DNA of 64,000 nucleotides from Ryuthela nishihirai (lineage: Eukaryota; Arthropoda; Arachnida; Araneae; Heptathelidae): NCBI GenBank assembly GCA_038380435.1, contig JAWZYU010000011.1, forward strand, positions 82,994,501 through 83,058,500. Reading direction: 5' to 3'. Made by a program: the position numbers and the translations under genes. This document shows positions 23,610-35,529 of this stretch, in pieces; the first letter of the stretch is position 1, and every line of letters starts with the position of its first letter. Under the pieces are notes generated by a model that was given only the letters and a program-made list of their open reading frames with translations, searched no databases and was not told where the DNA came from.

Positions 23610-24712
23610 GGGATATATGAAATTACTATCGAAATGCTTAGAGCTGGGAATGTTTCGGTTACCACTTGGATGAGAGAAATTTTGAATATCTTTTATGATA
23701 AAGGCATGGTCCCTAAGGATTTTACCGGAGCTATTATTATCCCAATTTTCAAAAAAGGTGATCGCGGCTCTTGTGATAACTGTAAGGGTATCATCTACTT
23801 TCTGTTCCAGAGAAAGTTCTTTGCATGATTGTGCTCAATAGAATTAAGAATCTGACTGACAGGCAATTGCGTGTGGGGGTGGCTCAGTCGGTAGGGCGCC
23901 AGGCTAGTAATCTGTAGTTCCCAGGTGCGAGTCCTAGCTGGGTCAGCGTTGAGAATTATCTCTGCAAAATTTCCCGCCCTGCCCACGGTCAGTAGGGGAC
24001 ACCGATGGGCTTGGAAAGGCCGCCGTCAGTCGGATGGGACGTTAAGCCGTGGCCCCGTGTGCGGGAGAGCCATACCCTGTGCACGTTAAAGAACACGCTG
24101 GATGGCCTCGACGGGAGACTACCATCTGTCTCCCAACAGCTGTTCCAGTGGGTCCCCTCCCCCAACCTTCTCTGAGCCTTCGGGGTCCTTGTGACCTGGC
24201 CATTTAGCCCATGGTGTGCAAAAAAGTGCCGCTCACAGGTAAAACAACTCAACCCGACAGGCAATTGCGTGATGAGCAATGTGGATTCAAAAGTGGTAGG
24301 GGATGTGTGGATCAGATATTTTCACTTAGGCAGATTCTTGAGAAATGTTTAGAGTTTCAGAAACCTATGGTTGCTAGCTTTGTTGATTTCAAAAAGGCTT
24401 TCGACTCTGTTGATCGTCATAATTTGTAGTTGATTGTGAGATCGTATGGTATACGAGACAAGTTAGTTAACATAATGAAAGCTCTCTATAATAACACTGA
24501 ATCGTGTTTGAGAGTTGGTAAGGCTTGTAGCAATTGATTTAGCATTACTTCTGGTGTTCGACAAGAGTGCATTTTGTCTCCTTTTCTCTTTAGACTTTGA
24601 CCTCAAATGGTCTGGAGATATTAAAATTTCAGATTTAGATCATGGAGATGATTTTGACTTGTTGGCTAATGATATTAATGAGATACACTCTTTCAATCTA
24701 TGGAGAATGTGA
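23610..24712 (+). pseudogene. LINE reverse transcriptase, broken (right arm)
   Basis: Blocks TTWMREILNIFYDKG (23,660), DEQCGFKSGRGCVDQIF with SFVDFKKAFDSVDRHNL (24,270-24,429), and DLDHGDDFDLLAND (24,630-24,675). After NEIHSF the frame jumps directly to NLWRM at about 24,693. Compared with the left arm, the thumb from the FIRAVDETG stretch to GTFK is deleted. Confidence 0.85.
23874..24255 (+). mobile_element. tRNA-derived SINE (family B) inside the LINE, right arm
   Basis: Perfect 16-bp target duplication gacaggcaattgcgtg at 23,858-23,873 and 24,256-24,271. Begins tgggggtggctcagtcggta. Excising it joins DRQLR to DEQCGFKSG in frame, confirming insertion into the LINE. Confidence 0.92.
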
Positions 24713-25194
24713 AGAAATAGGTGTATACACCTAAAGACTAAAATTAGACTGTATAATAGTTTGGTTCTTTCTGGGGTTAGTTATGGTAGGGAAACTTGGA
24801 CGCTGTGTAAACAAGATAACAGGAAAATAGATACTTTTGATTCTAGATGCTTATGCAGTGTCTTGGTCATTAGGTGGTTCAACTTTGTAATTAATGATGA
24901 GGTTAGGCAAAGGAGTCGGCTACCTCCTTTAAGCAGCATATTGTGCAGATAGAGACTGCATTGGTTTGGCTATGTTGCCGTTATGGATAATTATAAATTA
25001 TCGAATAGGGTTATGAACAGTGTCCCAAACGCCTCAGAAAGAGGGGGAGACCTAGGATGGTGTGGGCAGACAATGTCAAACAGGACCTTGTTAGAATTGG
25101 TGTGCAGTGGCCAAATGCAGCAGCTATAGCTTAGGACAGACTAGCGTGGAGAACTATATTGCATGGTCTGGTTTGACCTCCATATCCCATGGCC

Positions 25195-25700
25195 ATGGCG
25201 TTAGGGGGAACAGTTTAAACTTTTATAATATTTGGAAAGTGCTAATTTTAAAATTTAATCAATACCTAACCAAACAAAATTTTATTTAAATTATCTTTAA
25301 AAACAAAAATGTTGGATGTCTACAGACGGATGGGCAAACAATCAGATAAACCGACAAATGACAGAGTGAAAATATTTTTTTTTTAAACTAGAAAAAGCAC
25401 CTCTTCAGACCCCACTTTCTCATTAAACGATTGCATTTAAGAGCTTGAGTATGATTTAAAAATTCACTGCTAAACCTCCTACTTGGAGCAAAAAATACTT
25501 TTCTTCTTTCCTCTTTCATTCGATGGTCGAATGGATAGTGCCCTTCACTACTGATGAAAAAAAAAGAGCCCAGCAAATGCATTGTTTTAAAATTTTAAAA
25601 ATTAACAAAATATGTGAAATATTCTGGTGCAAAATGTAGAAAAAAATTATTTTAGACTCCCATTTCAGTTAAATAGTAAATTAAAAAAAAAGCATGCATT
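25195..25700. other. AT-rich segment right of the palindrome, nothing recognised
   Basis: Unrelated to the sequence left of 2,637 as far as I can see, so the two palindrome flanks are unique. Confidence 0.45.
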
Positions 25701-25704
25701 TGCT

Positions 25705-25878
25705 TTGGCCGAGTGGTCAGCGTGCTTGGCTTCTGATCAAAGGGACCTGGGTTCGAGCCCAAGGTAAGACATGGATGTTTGTACTGTTTTTCTGCTGAGG
25801 TCCCGCCATCTTCACACTGTCAGGCTCTGTCAGACCTCTATGTCAAGCAGCCGTTTGAGGGAATATTAATTAATTTAT
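25705..25878 (+). mobile_element. tRNA-SINE (family A), slightly shortened
   Basis: ttggccgagtggtcagcgtg, B box ggttcgagccc, then a body lacking about 30 bp around the usual catataaactga stretch. Tail gtttgagggaatattaatt. Confidence 0.85.
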
Positions 25879-25879
25879 T

Positions 25880-26470
25880 ATATTGTTTTGTCATAGTTGT
25901 AAATATAGTTTTCACCTTATTTAAGCAATTAAGGCATTCTAGAGAATGTAATTTTGCATCCTGTTTTAATGTAGTTTAAGACCATATTTTGGAGTGAGCC
26001 ATGTGAAGCAAAAAACGAAGGCTTAAGTGAAAAAATCACGAGAATTCAACCCTTTTCAGGAATTTTGGTTTTATACAAGCATACTTAGATTTTTTTTTCT
26101 GCAATTTAAAATTGTTTAACTCTAAACAAGAGGAACTCAAAAACAAAGACAAAATGAACTCAGAAAGATGAGTTTCGATCTATTATATTCAAAAAATTTA
26201 TGGCCAATGGAGGTTTTTGGCTATTTTGCCTATAGACTGCAAAGAAAGGTTATAAAAAAAAATGTGTATATATTTCCAACGTTGGTTTTTATAAGACTGC
26301 TACGAAAAAAAATTAAGAGAGTATAAAACGGTTTGGTTTTATCAAAAAATGCGAAATCTCAATAAATGAACAATTATAAAAAGAATCCAGTCTTCTATAG
26401 GTTTTTGTTCTTCTTAACGAATTTTTTTACTTAGATATTGCAAATGAAAGATGAAAAATATTTGGTGTCT
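25880..26470. other. AT-rich segment, nothing recognised
   Basis: No gene, RNA or shared repeat seen. Confidence 0.4.
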
Positions 26471-26471
26471 T

Positions 26472-26676
26472 AAAATAAAAAATAAATACTTCCTCAAGCA
26501 GCTGCTTGCTACAGAGGTCTGACAGGAGCCTGTCAGTTTATATGCCATAGTAGGAGATCTGAGAGGATGGCAGGACCTCAGCAGAAAAACAACACACACA
26601 ACCATGCCTTAATCTGGGGCTCGAACCCAGGTCCCTTAGATCAGTAGCCAAGCGTGCTAACCACTCAGCCATATGA
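26472..26676 (-). mobile_element. tRNA-SINE (family A)
   Basis: On the minus strand: tggctgagtggttagcacgc, cttggctactgatctaaggg, B box gggttcgagcccc, body and tail. Near full length. Confidence 0.9.
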
Positions 26677-27824
26677 TAGCATAAATTCTGATTAGAGTTT
26701 CGAAAAACATTCATCCTGTTTTTGAAAGACAGTATAGCATCAAAAATATATCTATTGAAAGAAATCGGAAAAGTACGATTATTTACCTTTACGTTGCGTT
26801 TTGTAGTTCTAATTATCTGATTGCAATATAATGTTGATTGACTGTCGATTCACGATGGCGGAGAAAGAAACATCCTTAACTAAAATCATCACCTCCTCCG
26901 ATTAATATCTAAATCTGCTGACAGAGCTAACAACTACTGCAACCAAAATAATTTTTATCCTATTTCACATGTCTTAAGAGTTAATGACCCTGACCGCCGT
27001 CTCTCGCACCACTCCCAACTCACCCCAGTCCCTTATGTGCCATAAATAATCATCCACTGAAAGTCATCGTCATTATGTCTGTCACTGGGCCAAACTTTGC
27101 CTTCTGAGGCTCTAAGCTATGACAAGTTTAAGAGACCCCAAAATTTCGAAAGTGGAAATAAATTATACAGCAAACTTTCGATTATCCGTGCTAATCACCG
27201 GAAAAATGTGCACGGATAACTGAAAAACACGGATAATACGATTTTTGCTTTTTGCTGAAAAAATTACCTTCATATGTACTATACAGTTTATAAAAATACA
27301 TTTGACACATTGAACTGTTAACAACAGAGTATATAAAATTATAAAATATTGGTACTGTACTGACAATTTCTGTTGTTGACGAAAGTAAAATGAGATAGGC
27401 CTATAGTACATTTACTAGACGCAACCCACAAAAGTCATATGTCTTTTGGAGCAAAATAATATGTAATGTTCTTTTGCTTCTTAGATGCAATTAATTACGA
27501 AGTGCCTCAATATCTCTGTAATTAGAATCCCCTTGTTACACATATCTATGAACATTTATGCACATTCCAAAGCTGCACCATGACTCACACGTGTTTCTTC
27601 TCTTTCCGCTGTTATCTCCACCTTCTCACCCCCAGAACCTTCACTTTGCATGTCGGTCATTATGTTGACAATTTCTTCGTCTTTCCTAAGCTGAAAGCCC
27701 GTTCACGTGCGTCTATTTTCAGCCAGTCTTCAACATTTTCACTGTTCACATTTTCGAATCCTTCCATGCGGGAAATTAAAGTGACGATGTCAGATGATTC
27801 ATTTTCTTCCTGTGTGTTAAATCC

Positions 27825-28973
27825 TTAGAAGTCATCTTCTTCTACATCTGGCAGTAGTTTACGCCATGAGCGTGTGATTGTTACGGACTTTAGAGCAGCC
27901 CATGCCTTTGATATTAAATGTACAGCATCTAGCAATGAAAGCCTCTTCCGGAATGTTAAAATGCTTTCATGTTCCTCAGCTAAATTTCTTACAAGCTGTG
28001 AGCGATGGATTTGCTTCATTGATGCAATTACACCCTGATCCATGGGTTGGAGAATGGATGTCACGTTGGGTGGCAAAAACTTCACTCATATTTGCCCATC
28101 ATCGGAAATGAGCTCGTCTTCAGAAGGATGTGAAGGAGCGTTGTCTAAGAGTAGGACTGCTTTAGCTGGCCGCTTTTTATGTTATAGATAATCAGTAACT
28201 TCATTGACAAATTTCGTCTTAAACCAATCTTTGAAAATTTCTCTGTTCATCCACGCTCCTTTTTCATTATAATAATGGATCGGCATATTCTGATTTTAAT
28301 TTAATAAACTGATTAAAAACCTTTAAACACCCAGGTTTTTTAGCCTTCCCTATCTCCAACAGTTTCATTTTATGACCTCCAGAAGCATTTGCACAACACA
28401 TTACAGTTATCCGTTCTTTTGAGGATTTATGACCGGGTGCAGGTTGTTCTGCTTCGTGAAGCAGTGTACGAAATGGTAAACATTTCCAATATATGCAAGT
28501 CTCATATGCGTTATAAATTTGATCTAGAGATAAATTTTCCTCTAAATATAGTTATTGAAATTCTTGTTTAAATTCGCCTGCTGCAGAGGTATAGGCACTT
28601 AGGCGCTCGCCTTGCACGTCAATTTCCCGTATCCGGTATCGCTGTTTAAACCTAGTAAACTAACCTGACGATGCACGAAACGAACCTTCCAACTCTAAGG
28701 CTTTCTGGAAAAATTTTGCCTTTTCAGCACACATAGCACCCGAAATTGGTATTCCTTCTGATCGCTTTTGTTGAAACCATACATTTTCGTTTTGAGGGGC
28801 CCGCTTCACTATTGCAATTTCTAGTATATTCCACAAGTTTCTCTTTAATGTCTCTAACTGTCTGAACACCAATTCCATAATCACTCGCTAGTTTCTTTGC
28901 TGATTCTCCTTTTTCGAACCTTTCAATTAATTCTAGCTTTTGTTTTAAGGTAAGAAGCACTTTCTTCCGCATT
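27825..28973 (-). pseudogene. Tigger transposase, inactive
   Basis: N-terminal CENP-B-type helix-turn-helix: RKKVLLTLKQKLELIERFEK, then AKKLASDYGIGVQTVRDIK. The DDE core follows in several frames: LSLDQIYNAYETCIYWK, LLLDNAPSHPSEDELISDDG and PPNVTSILQPMDQGVIASMK. The first catalytic Asp (normally NADETGLYWK) is Tyr here, encoded at 28,504-28,506. The second (LLLDNAPSH) and third (QPMDQG) are still readable. At least three frameshifts are present. Inactive by both frame and active site. Confidence 0.9.
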
Positions 28974-29032
28974 TCTGCTATGACTAACTGATGTCGCCAC
29001 AAGCCGCGTTATGAAAAGGATCTCTTTCTATG

Positions 29033-32000
29033 ACACGTGAGTAGGGAGATAGTGGGGGTTCTGGAACAGTGGCGGGTCAATGTTAATCCTATGGGACCCG
29101 CCACCCATGTGTTTCAAGCTGGTGGCGGGTCATTATCAAGCACATTGGTCAGAATTCTCACTGTTTTTAAGACTGAAGTCGGACAATGGTGAATAAAATT
29201 CCTCCCTCCAGTGATGTAATAATCTGAAATTATATTATTCAGTTAAATTGCAGATAATCCATTAGTGATTTCCTCCGACGTCCATCTTGGTTTCCACAAA
29301 CCCCGAAATTTTTTCAATTCCACCATTTTGAAATCTGACGTCACCGATTAGCAGTTCTGCCTTTTAAAGTATTTTTACCCAGGACAGTCTTTTAAATCAG
29401 TTTCTGCGGGATAGTATATTAATTCGAAATTATATTATTCAGTTAAATTGGAGGTAATAATATATAACAGATGGTATATATTGGATAACAACTCGGTCAT
29501 AATTTCCAGAGAAAACTATCTTGGTTTCTACCCTCATCCGAATTTTTTTTCTAAGTCCAGAGCCACCATTTTGAATCCTGACGTCACACGGGCCGTGTGA
29601 CTCATCTCGTAGTTAACAACTCTCATGGTCTCAGAATTCTCCATCCTAATATGGAGCCATCTAGTGTTTAACGAACGTACCCATATTTGGGAAAAAAACT
29701 CTTTCCCCAGGCGGGTTTTGAGCGCGTTATCTTATGGGTCAGAAACTTAATCTGCGCGCTAACGCACCCGGCTACAGCTTGTTACTTAGGTGGGCTGTTT
29801 AGATGTGTCTGAAGTGGGGAAAAGCGTTCTTTATTAAACAATCTCGGTTGGTTCTATTTCCTTCACGAGTTTTATATTGATGTATTTTTATTAACCTTTT
29901 TTTATTTTTATTAACGTATTTTTTTTTTTATTTATATAACCAGCGTATTTTTATTTCTTTTTAATTCGTGATTATCCTCGTAAATCAACCCCACATATAT
30001 TTCTATACTTTAATGTGATAGTTGTATATTTCCTGTATTTATTCCTTATTAATTAAACATTTATCCATAACTGATACCCCCTTTATTAATATGCAACTTC
30101 TTTATTAAACACTTATAAAAAGTTCCATCCCTATCGCACGGCTAACCACGTAATTTCCACCCTTAAAATATTTAAGTCCAACCAAATTTTCGGTGGCAAC
30201 CCTTCTCAGTACGGCTGATGCAATTCTCCAAATAATTACAAAGTCCCATATTCATATAATTCTAAGTCCTGCAACGTGTATTTCGCAACAAACGTTCGGT
30301 ACCTCACACCTACAGGGGACCACGTTCTACTGTCGGATGGTTTTACAAACTTAAAGGTCCTACGTATTTAAAAAAATATATATTATTCCAAACGGGGAAT
30401 CACACATCTCTGTATAATAATTCGTATTTTTTAAATATCTGCATATTTTAATCTTGCATGCTAATGCCAGTGGTCTTATCGGTTCATTGCTAAAGGGTGA
30501 GTGGAGATTGAACTCGGATGAACGCTATTTGCTACTGATTAATAATTTCCTTCATTTAATGCAAGAGTTTGAGTAAATAATTCTTTGAACCAAATGGTGC
30601 CACTATCTTTTTTTTTTATTTCCTCCTAGAAATCATTAACTTTCATACTAAACCATTTCAAAATAAACATCGTAAACGGTTTTTAACATAATCCTGTGTA
30701 AAGTGTGTGTGTGGGGGAGGGGGGGAGTCCTTACTCTGAATAATTATTATCAGCGTATATGGATATACTTTTCCCATTCTGCATCAACAGACCAAGCAAT
30801 AAATTTATATCTTTCTCTCACATTTTTATTCTCAAGCACGTTTCATAGGAAGACAGGAGTGAGCTACTGTCATTAAAACAAGCTGGCCAACTTGTTGCCG
30901 TGATGTGTCATTTCAGCACATCACGTAAACAGAGTCGAAGCGGGAGTGAAGGGTTTTTTTTTTCACGCTCTTAGTTTGCAAAGACAGGTCGCTTCTTGTA
31001 CGCTCTACGTGAGGACAACGGCATAAGTACAGAGGCCCGATCAGAACATATATGTCAAAGCATAGTTAGCTTCGGCGCAACATAAAAATCCACCTTTCTC
31101 ATTTCGCTGGATTAATCCAGGTATGTTGAGAGGGTACGTTCGAGTGAGACTTATGTATTATTTTTCATAGTAGGTTATTGTATTTGACTATTGTCCTCTA
31201 TTAACACGCATTCGTGTTGGAACTAATTTTTTTTACGTAAGCTGATACGTATGAGCATGCATAATCAAACGAAATGTACTGGAGATGATAGAATACCTTC
31301 AAAATACGCTGGAATGCCTTCCACTTAGAAGAATTTTGAAAATATTCTTCCATCCACTGCAGTGTGTGCGTATTTACTGTTATTCCAAATTCACTGCATA
31401 TATTTACTGTTATTCCAAATTCACTGCATATTTCTACCAACAATTGCAATGTGTGCATATTTACAAATATTCTGCCATTCATTTTACTGTTTTTCAAAGC
31501 AATTTTACCAACCATTTCGTTGGTTTTTCAATTCTGAGGGGTCTTTTATGCATTCAGTTTAATTAAATTGCCTAGTACATGTAGTAAAGGGCTCATAGTT
31601 CGATAGAGAAAGGGTACTAGACGCTGTTAGGAGAGAAATCCTCCTGTCAAGGTCATTCAGAGTGTTATTTTACGCTAAGAATGGTATTAGACAGATATGC
31701 GAAGAATGTGATTCTCAGATATGAGAAATAATGTATATTACTAGTATATTGTTGCGATCTGCATTATACAGAGTTAAGAGTGTAAATTCCATTATGGAAA
31801 AATAGAATTACTAGGTTACTTTCACGGTACCATCTGTCATTAAAACATGGTTCCTAGCGAGACATGAAGGAAGCGTGAGATACAATGTAAACATTTCATA
31901 CAGCCCGGCGAGTATAAATATTTTTAAACACAGCACGAGTGAATTCAGCCACCGACAAAAGCAAGGAATTCCCAATATGGAGTAATATTACAGACATTTT

Positions 32001-34441
32001 CACGGTCACCTACGTGGTGTCATCCGTCAATGAAACGTGGTCCCTCATGATGAGTGAGATAAGCAGTAAAAATAAAGCCTTCCTTCAGAGCAAGGAGTGT
32101 AATGCCCTTTCGGAACTTAAAACATTTATTACTGTCTATGAAACGTGGTAAAACTGGGAAGAGGTTAAAAATATATTGCGTGGACTGTTTTCACAGAGTG
32201 GGGAAGTATTTCCAAATAAACAACGCTGATAATTATTATACAGAGCAAACAGTGTAAAACCCGTTGTATAACATATTCATTACTGCTATATTTAATTCTC
32301 AGGTTATTGGCAACCGTAAATAAAACGTGGTCCGCAGGAGGGGTATGCGATGAAGAAAAAAAATTGCTCTTAATGAAATATACCACTAATAATTATACAG
32401 AGGGAATAAGTGAACTGGAAAAAAATGTTTATTTTATGTTGCGTAAATGGTAGGACTGTTCTCAGATTGTTGAAATAATGCTTGTGATACCGACGACTCT
32501 AAATAAATCGTGGTTCTGTGAAAATGCAGAATGATAGGGAAAACATCAGCCACCGGCAGAATATGGGCTCGATAAATGGGACTTTTTGAAGACAGTTATT
32601 TTTTCAAGCAATGATTACTGACATGTCTTCCTATGAAACGTGCTTGAGAATAAAAATGTGAGAGAAAGATATAAATTTATTGCTTGGTCTGTTGATGCAG
32701 AATGGGAAAAGTATATCCATATACGCTGATAATAATTATTCAGAGTAAGGACTCCCCCCCTCCCCCACACACACACTTTACACAGGATTATGTTAAAAAC
32801 CGTTTACGATGTTTATTTTGAAATGGTTTAGTATGAAAGTTAATGATTTCTAGGAGGAAATAAAAAAAAAAGATAGTGGCACCATTTGGTTCAAAGAATT
32901 ATTTACTCAAACTCTTGCATTAAATGAAGGAAATTATTAATCAGTAGCAAATAGCGTTCATCCGAGTTCAATCTCCACTCACCCTTTAGCAATGAACCGA
33001 TAAGACCACTGGCATTAGCATGCAAGATTAAAATATGCAGATATTTAAAAAATACGAATTATTATACAGAGATGTGTGATTCCTCCGTTTGGAATAATAT
33101 ATATTTTTTTAAATACGTAGGACCTTTAAGTTTGTAAAACCATCCGACAGTAAAACGTGGTCCCCTGTAGGTGTGAGGTACCGAACGTTTGTTGCGAAAT
33201 ACACGTTGCAGGACTTAGAATTATATGAATATGGGACTTTGTAATTATTTGGAGAATTGCATCAGCCGTACTGAGAAGGGTTGCCACCGAAAGTTTGGTT
33301 GGACTTAAATATTTTGAGGGTGGAAATTACGTGGTTAGCCGTGCGATAGGGATGGAACTTTTTATAAGTGTTTAATAAAGAAGTTGCATATTAATAAAGG
33401 GGGTATCAGTTATGGATAAATGTTTAATTAATAAGGAATAAATACAGGAAATATACAACTATCACATTAAAGTATAGAAATATATGTGGGTTTGATTTAC
33501 GAGGATAATCACGAATTAAAAAGAAATAAAAATACGCTGGTTATATAAATAAAAAAAAAAATACGTTAATAAAAATAAAAAAAGTTAATAAAAATACATC
33601 AATGTAAAACTCGTGAAAGAAATAGAACCAACCGAGATTGTTTAATAAAGAACGCTTTTCCCCACTTCAGACACATCTAAGCATTTCACCTAAGTAACAA
33701 GCTGTAGCCGGGTGCGTTAGCGCGCAGATTAAGTTTCTGACCCATAAGATAACGCGCTCAAAACCCGCCTGGGGAAAGAGTTTTTTTTCCAAATATGGGT
33801 ACGTTCGTTAAACACTAGATGGCTCCATATTAGGATGGAGAATTCTGAGACCATGAGAGTTGTTAACTACGAGATGAGTCACACGGCCCGTGTGACGTCA
33901 GGATTCAAAATGGTGGCTCTGGACTTAGAAAAAAATTCGGATGAGGGTAGAAACCAAGATAGTTTTCTCTGGAAATTATGACCGAGTTGTTATCCAATAC
34001 CATCTGTTATATATTATTACCTCCAATTTAACTGAATAATATAATTTCGAATTAGTATACTATCCCGCAGAAACTGATTTAAAAGACTGTCCTGGGTAAA
34101 AATACTTTAAAAGGCAGAACTGCTAATCGGTGACGTCAGATTTCAAAATGGTGGAATTGAAAAAATTTCGGGGTTTGTGGAAACGAAGATGGACGTCGGT
34201 GGAAATCACTAATGGATTATCTGCAATTTAACTGAATAATATAATTTCAGATTATTACATCACTGGAGGGAGGTATTGTATTCACCATTGTCCGACTTCA
34301 GTCTTAAAAACAGTGAGAATTCTGACCAATGTGCTTGATAATGACCCGCTACCAGCTTGAAACACATGGGTGGCGGGTCCCATAGGATTAACATTGACCC
34401 GCCACTGTTCCAGAACTCCCACTATCTCCCTACTCACGTGT
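29033..34441. mobile_element. Long-TIR element nested in the Tigger
   Basis: Terminal inverted repeats of ~1.8 kb: 29,033 to about 30,860 and about 32,620 to 34,441, both starting acacgtgagtaggg. The ~1.75-kb middle has no convincing transposase ORF. It carries degenerate tandem units built on an AAAACGTGGT motif (31,841; 32,031; 32,139; 32,321; 32,503; 32,633) that also occurs inside each TIR (33,151 and, inverted, 30,318). It looks like a non-autonomous foldback-like transposon of a class I cannot name. A target duplication is not obvious. Confidence 0.75.
33705..33780 (+). repeat. tRNA-like segment inside the TIR
   Basis: gtagccgggtgcgttagcgc resembles a tRNA A-box region, followed by gacccataag and a weak B-box-like gctcaaaaccc. 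The complement lies in the left TIR at 29,700-29,775. It is too degenerate to be a tRNA gene. Confidence 0.3.
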
Positions 34442-34619
34442 TAAATTGAGGCAGCAGATTCTGATACTACACACTGCAGTATAATAAAGCTGCACTCAGC
34501 AAAGATAGCCACGGGTAGTTGATGATGCAGCGCAAGCCCGCAGTCAAACTCAACGCTCGGTTCACAAATACTGTAGCGCAGAAAAAAATGCAGAGCACGG
34601 ATAATCGAGAGTTTGCTGT

Positions 34620-35520
34620 ATATTTCTTATTCTGATTGGAGGATTGGATTTCAATTTCATATTAAAAATATGTAAATGATGTCGTAAAAACATTATACTT
34701 GCTTTGACATACATAAGGACTGATATCAACAGTGTTTGCACGAAAGATTAATTTGAATACAAAAAATTCGTGACAGTAAACTTCAAACTGAAAATTTTAA
34801 GGCCCCTCATAATCGTAAGGCCTAAGCTGCAGCTTAGTTAGCTTATGTGCATAGAATAAGAAAGGTATGACTTATGCGTAAGTCCGGCCCTGGTCTGTTA
34901 ACTGCCATCTGTTGAGCAAACGTATCCCACCAAGGAAAGAATTTCTGGAAATCTAAAGTCTACCACTTTAGTGAAATCGTCTTGCCATTCAAGATTAAAG
35001 GGAACCACTATTGACAGCCAAGTGAGAAAGTATTTTGTGTACACTTTCTGGCAACGATCACTGTTCTTAAGACAACATCGTAATTGCATCCTGTCACAAA
35101 ACAATCTACTAAGTCCTACTACTCCAGGTATCCCGCCCTTCTCTGCCTATTTAAATGATTTCCGAGAAGTAATTGTAAAACATTTAATATTTGAAATCGG
35201 TTCCCCCTCTCAGTTTCACCATTTTCAACCTAACTGTAGTTCGCAGCTGCTTTATGGCCATTACGTCTCCATATCCCCGAACTTTAATAACTCAGAGGAT
35301 TTTTCTGACTGAAACTTGGAGGCAAACTCTGGGCTGCATTGTTTGTTGTTGAAAGGAAACTTAAAATATTCTTATGTTTTATCAATAAGAAAATAAAAAA
35401 AGGACACAGTGACGTATTAATAAGCAAAAAACTTATGAGAAGTTTTTATGTCAGAAACTGTATTATGTCAAGCGACCCAATTTAATCAGCCTACCAAGAT
35501 AGTGCCAGGTACTTTTACCA
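34620..35520. other. Unrecognised segment
   Basis: One 113-codon ORF (34,971-35,312) with no family resemblance that I can see. No repeat partner in the window. Confidence 0.4.
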
Positions 35521-35529
35521 GGAAGCTTT

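Larger units (their letters stand above)
14551..25184 (-). repeat. Right arm of the 22.5-kb palindrome
   Basis: Reverse-complement partner of 2,671-14,031. It is about 725 bp shorter, accounted for by one right-arm deletion (~225 bp near 24,693) and left-arm insertions (57, 226 and 219 bp steps). Pairing is lost outside 25,184, where the sequence continues for about 10 bp of LINE-like tail and then becomes unrelated. Confidence 0.95.
21890..25194 (+). mobile_element. RTE-like non-LTR retrotransposon, right-arm copy
   Basis: Same order as the left copy, on the plus strand: endonuclease start at about 22,025 (TTGGAATGTGAGGACTC), endonuclease C-terminal part 22,373-22,753, linker 23,172-23,381, RT blocks 23,610-24,712, C-terminal part 24,761-25,135. 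The 3' tail is cut after about gacctccatatcccatgg (25,194), without the GATGAT repeats of the left copy. Two SINE insertions are shared with the left arm. A ~225-bp deletion near 24,693 removes most of the RT thumb. Confidence 0.85.
27168..34618 (-). mobile_element. Tigger (pogo-like) DNA transposon carrying a nested insertion
   Basis: Terminal inverted repeats CAGCAAACTTTCGATTATCC (27,168) and its near complement ending GTTTGCTG (34,618), each bordered by TA, the target used by pogo/Tc1-mariner elements. The minus-strand transposase lies at 27,825-28,973. A 5.4-kb element occupies 29,033-34,441, between the transposase start and the 5' terminal repeat. Without it the Tigger would be about 2.0 kb. 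Confidence 0.85.

Noticed and set aside
2671..25184. Polinton/Maverick or another giant TIR transposon
   Set aside because: No DNA polymerase B, integrase, ATPase or capsid-like ORF is seen; the content is a patchwork of unrelated repeats with pre-existing SINE insertions.
2671..25184. Pure sequencing or assembly mirror artefact
   Set aside because: Arms differ by several clean structural changes and by distinct coding lesions. Not fully excluded; raw reads are needed.
26855..26905. Possible gene start ATGGCGGAGAAAG
   Set aside because: Encodes only 16 residues (MAEKETSLTKIITSSD) before a stop; no splice site or downstream exon could be assigned.
34971..35312. 113-codon ORF
   Set aside because: No recognisable motif, overlaps an opposite-strand ORF of similar quality, and has no repeat or splice context.
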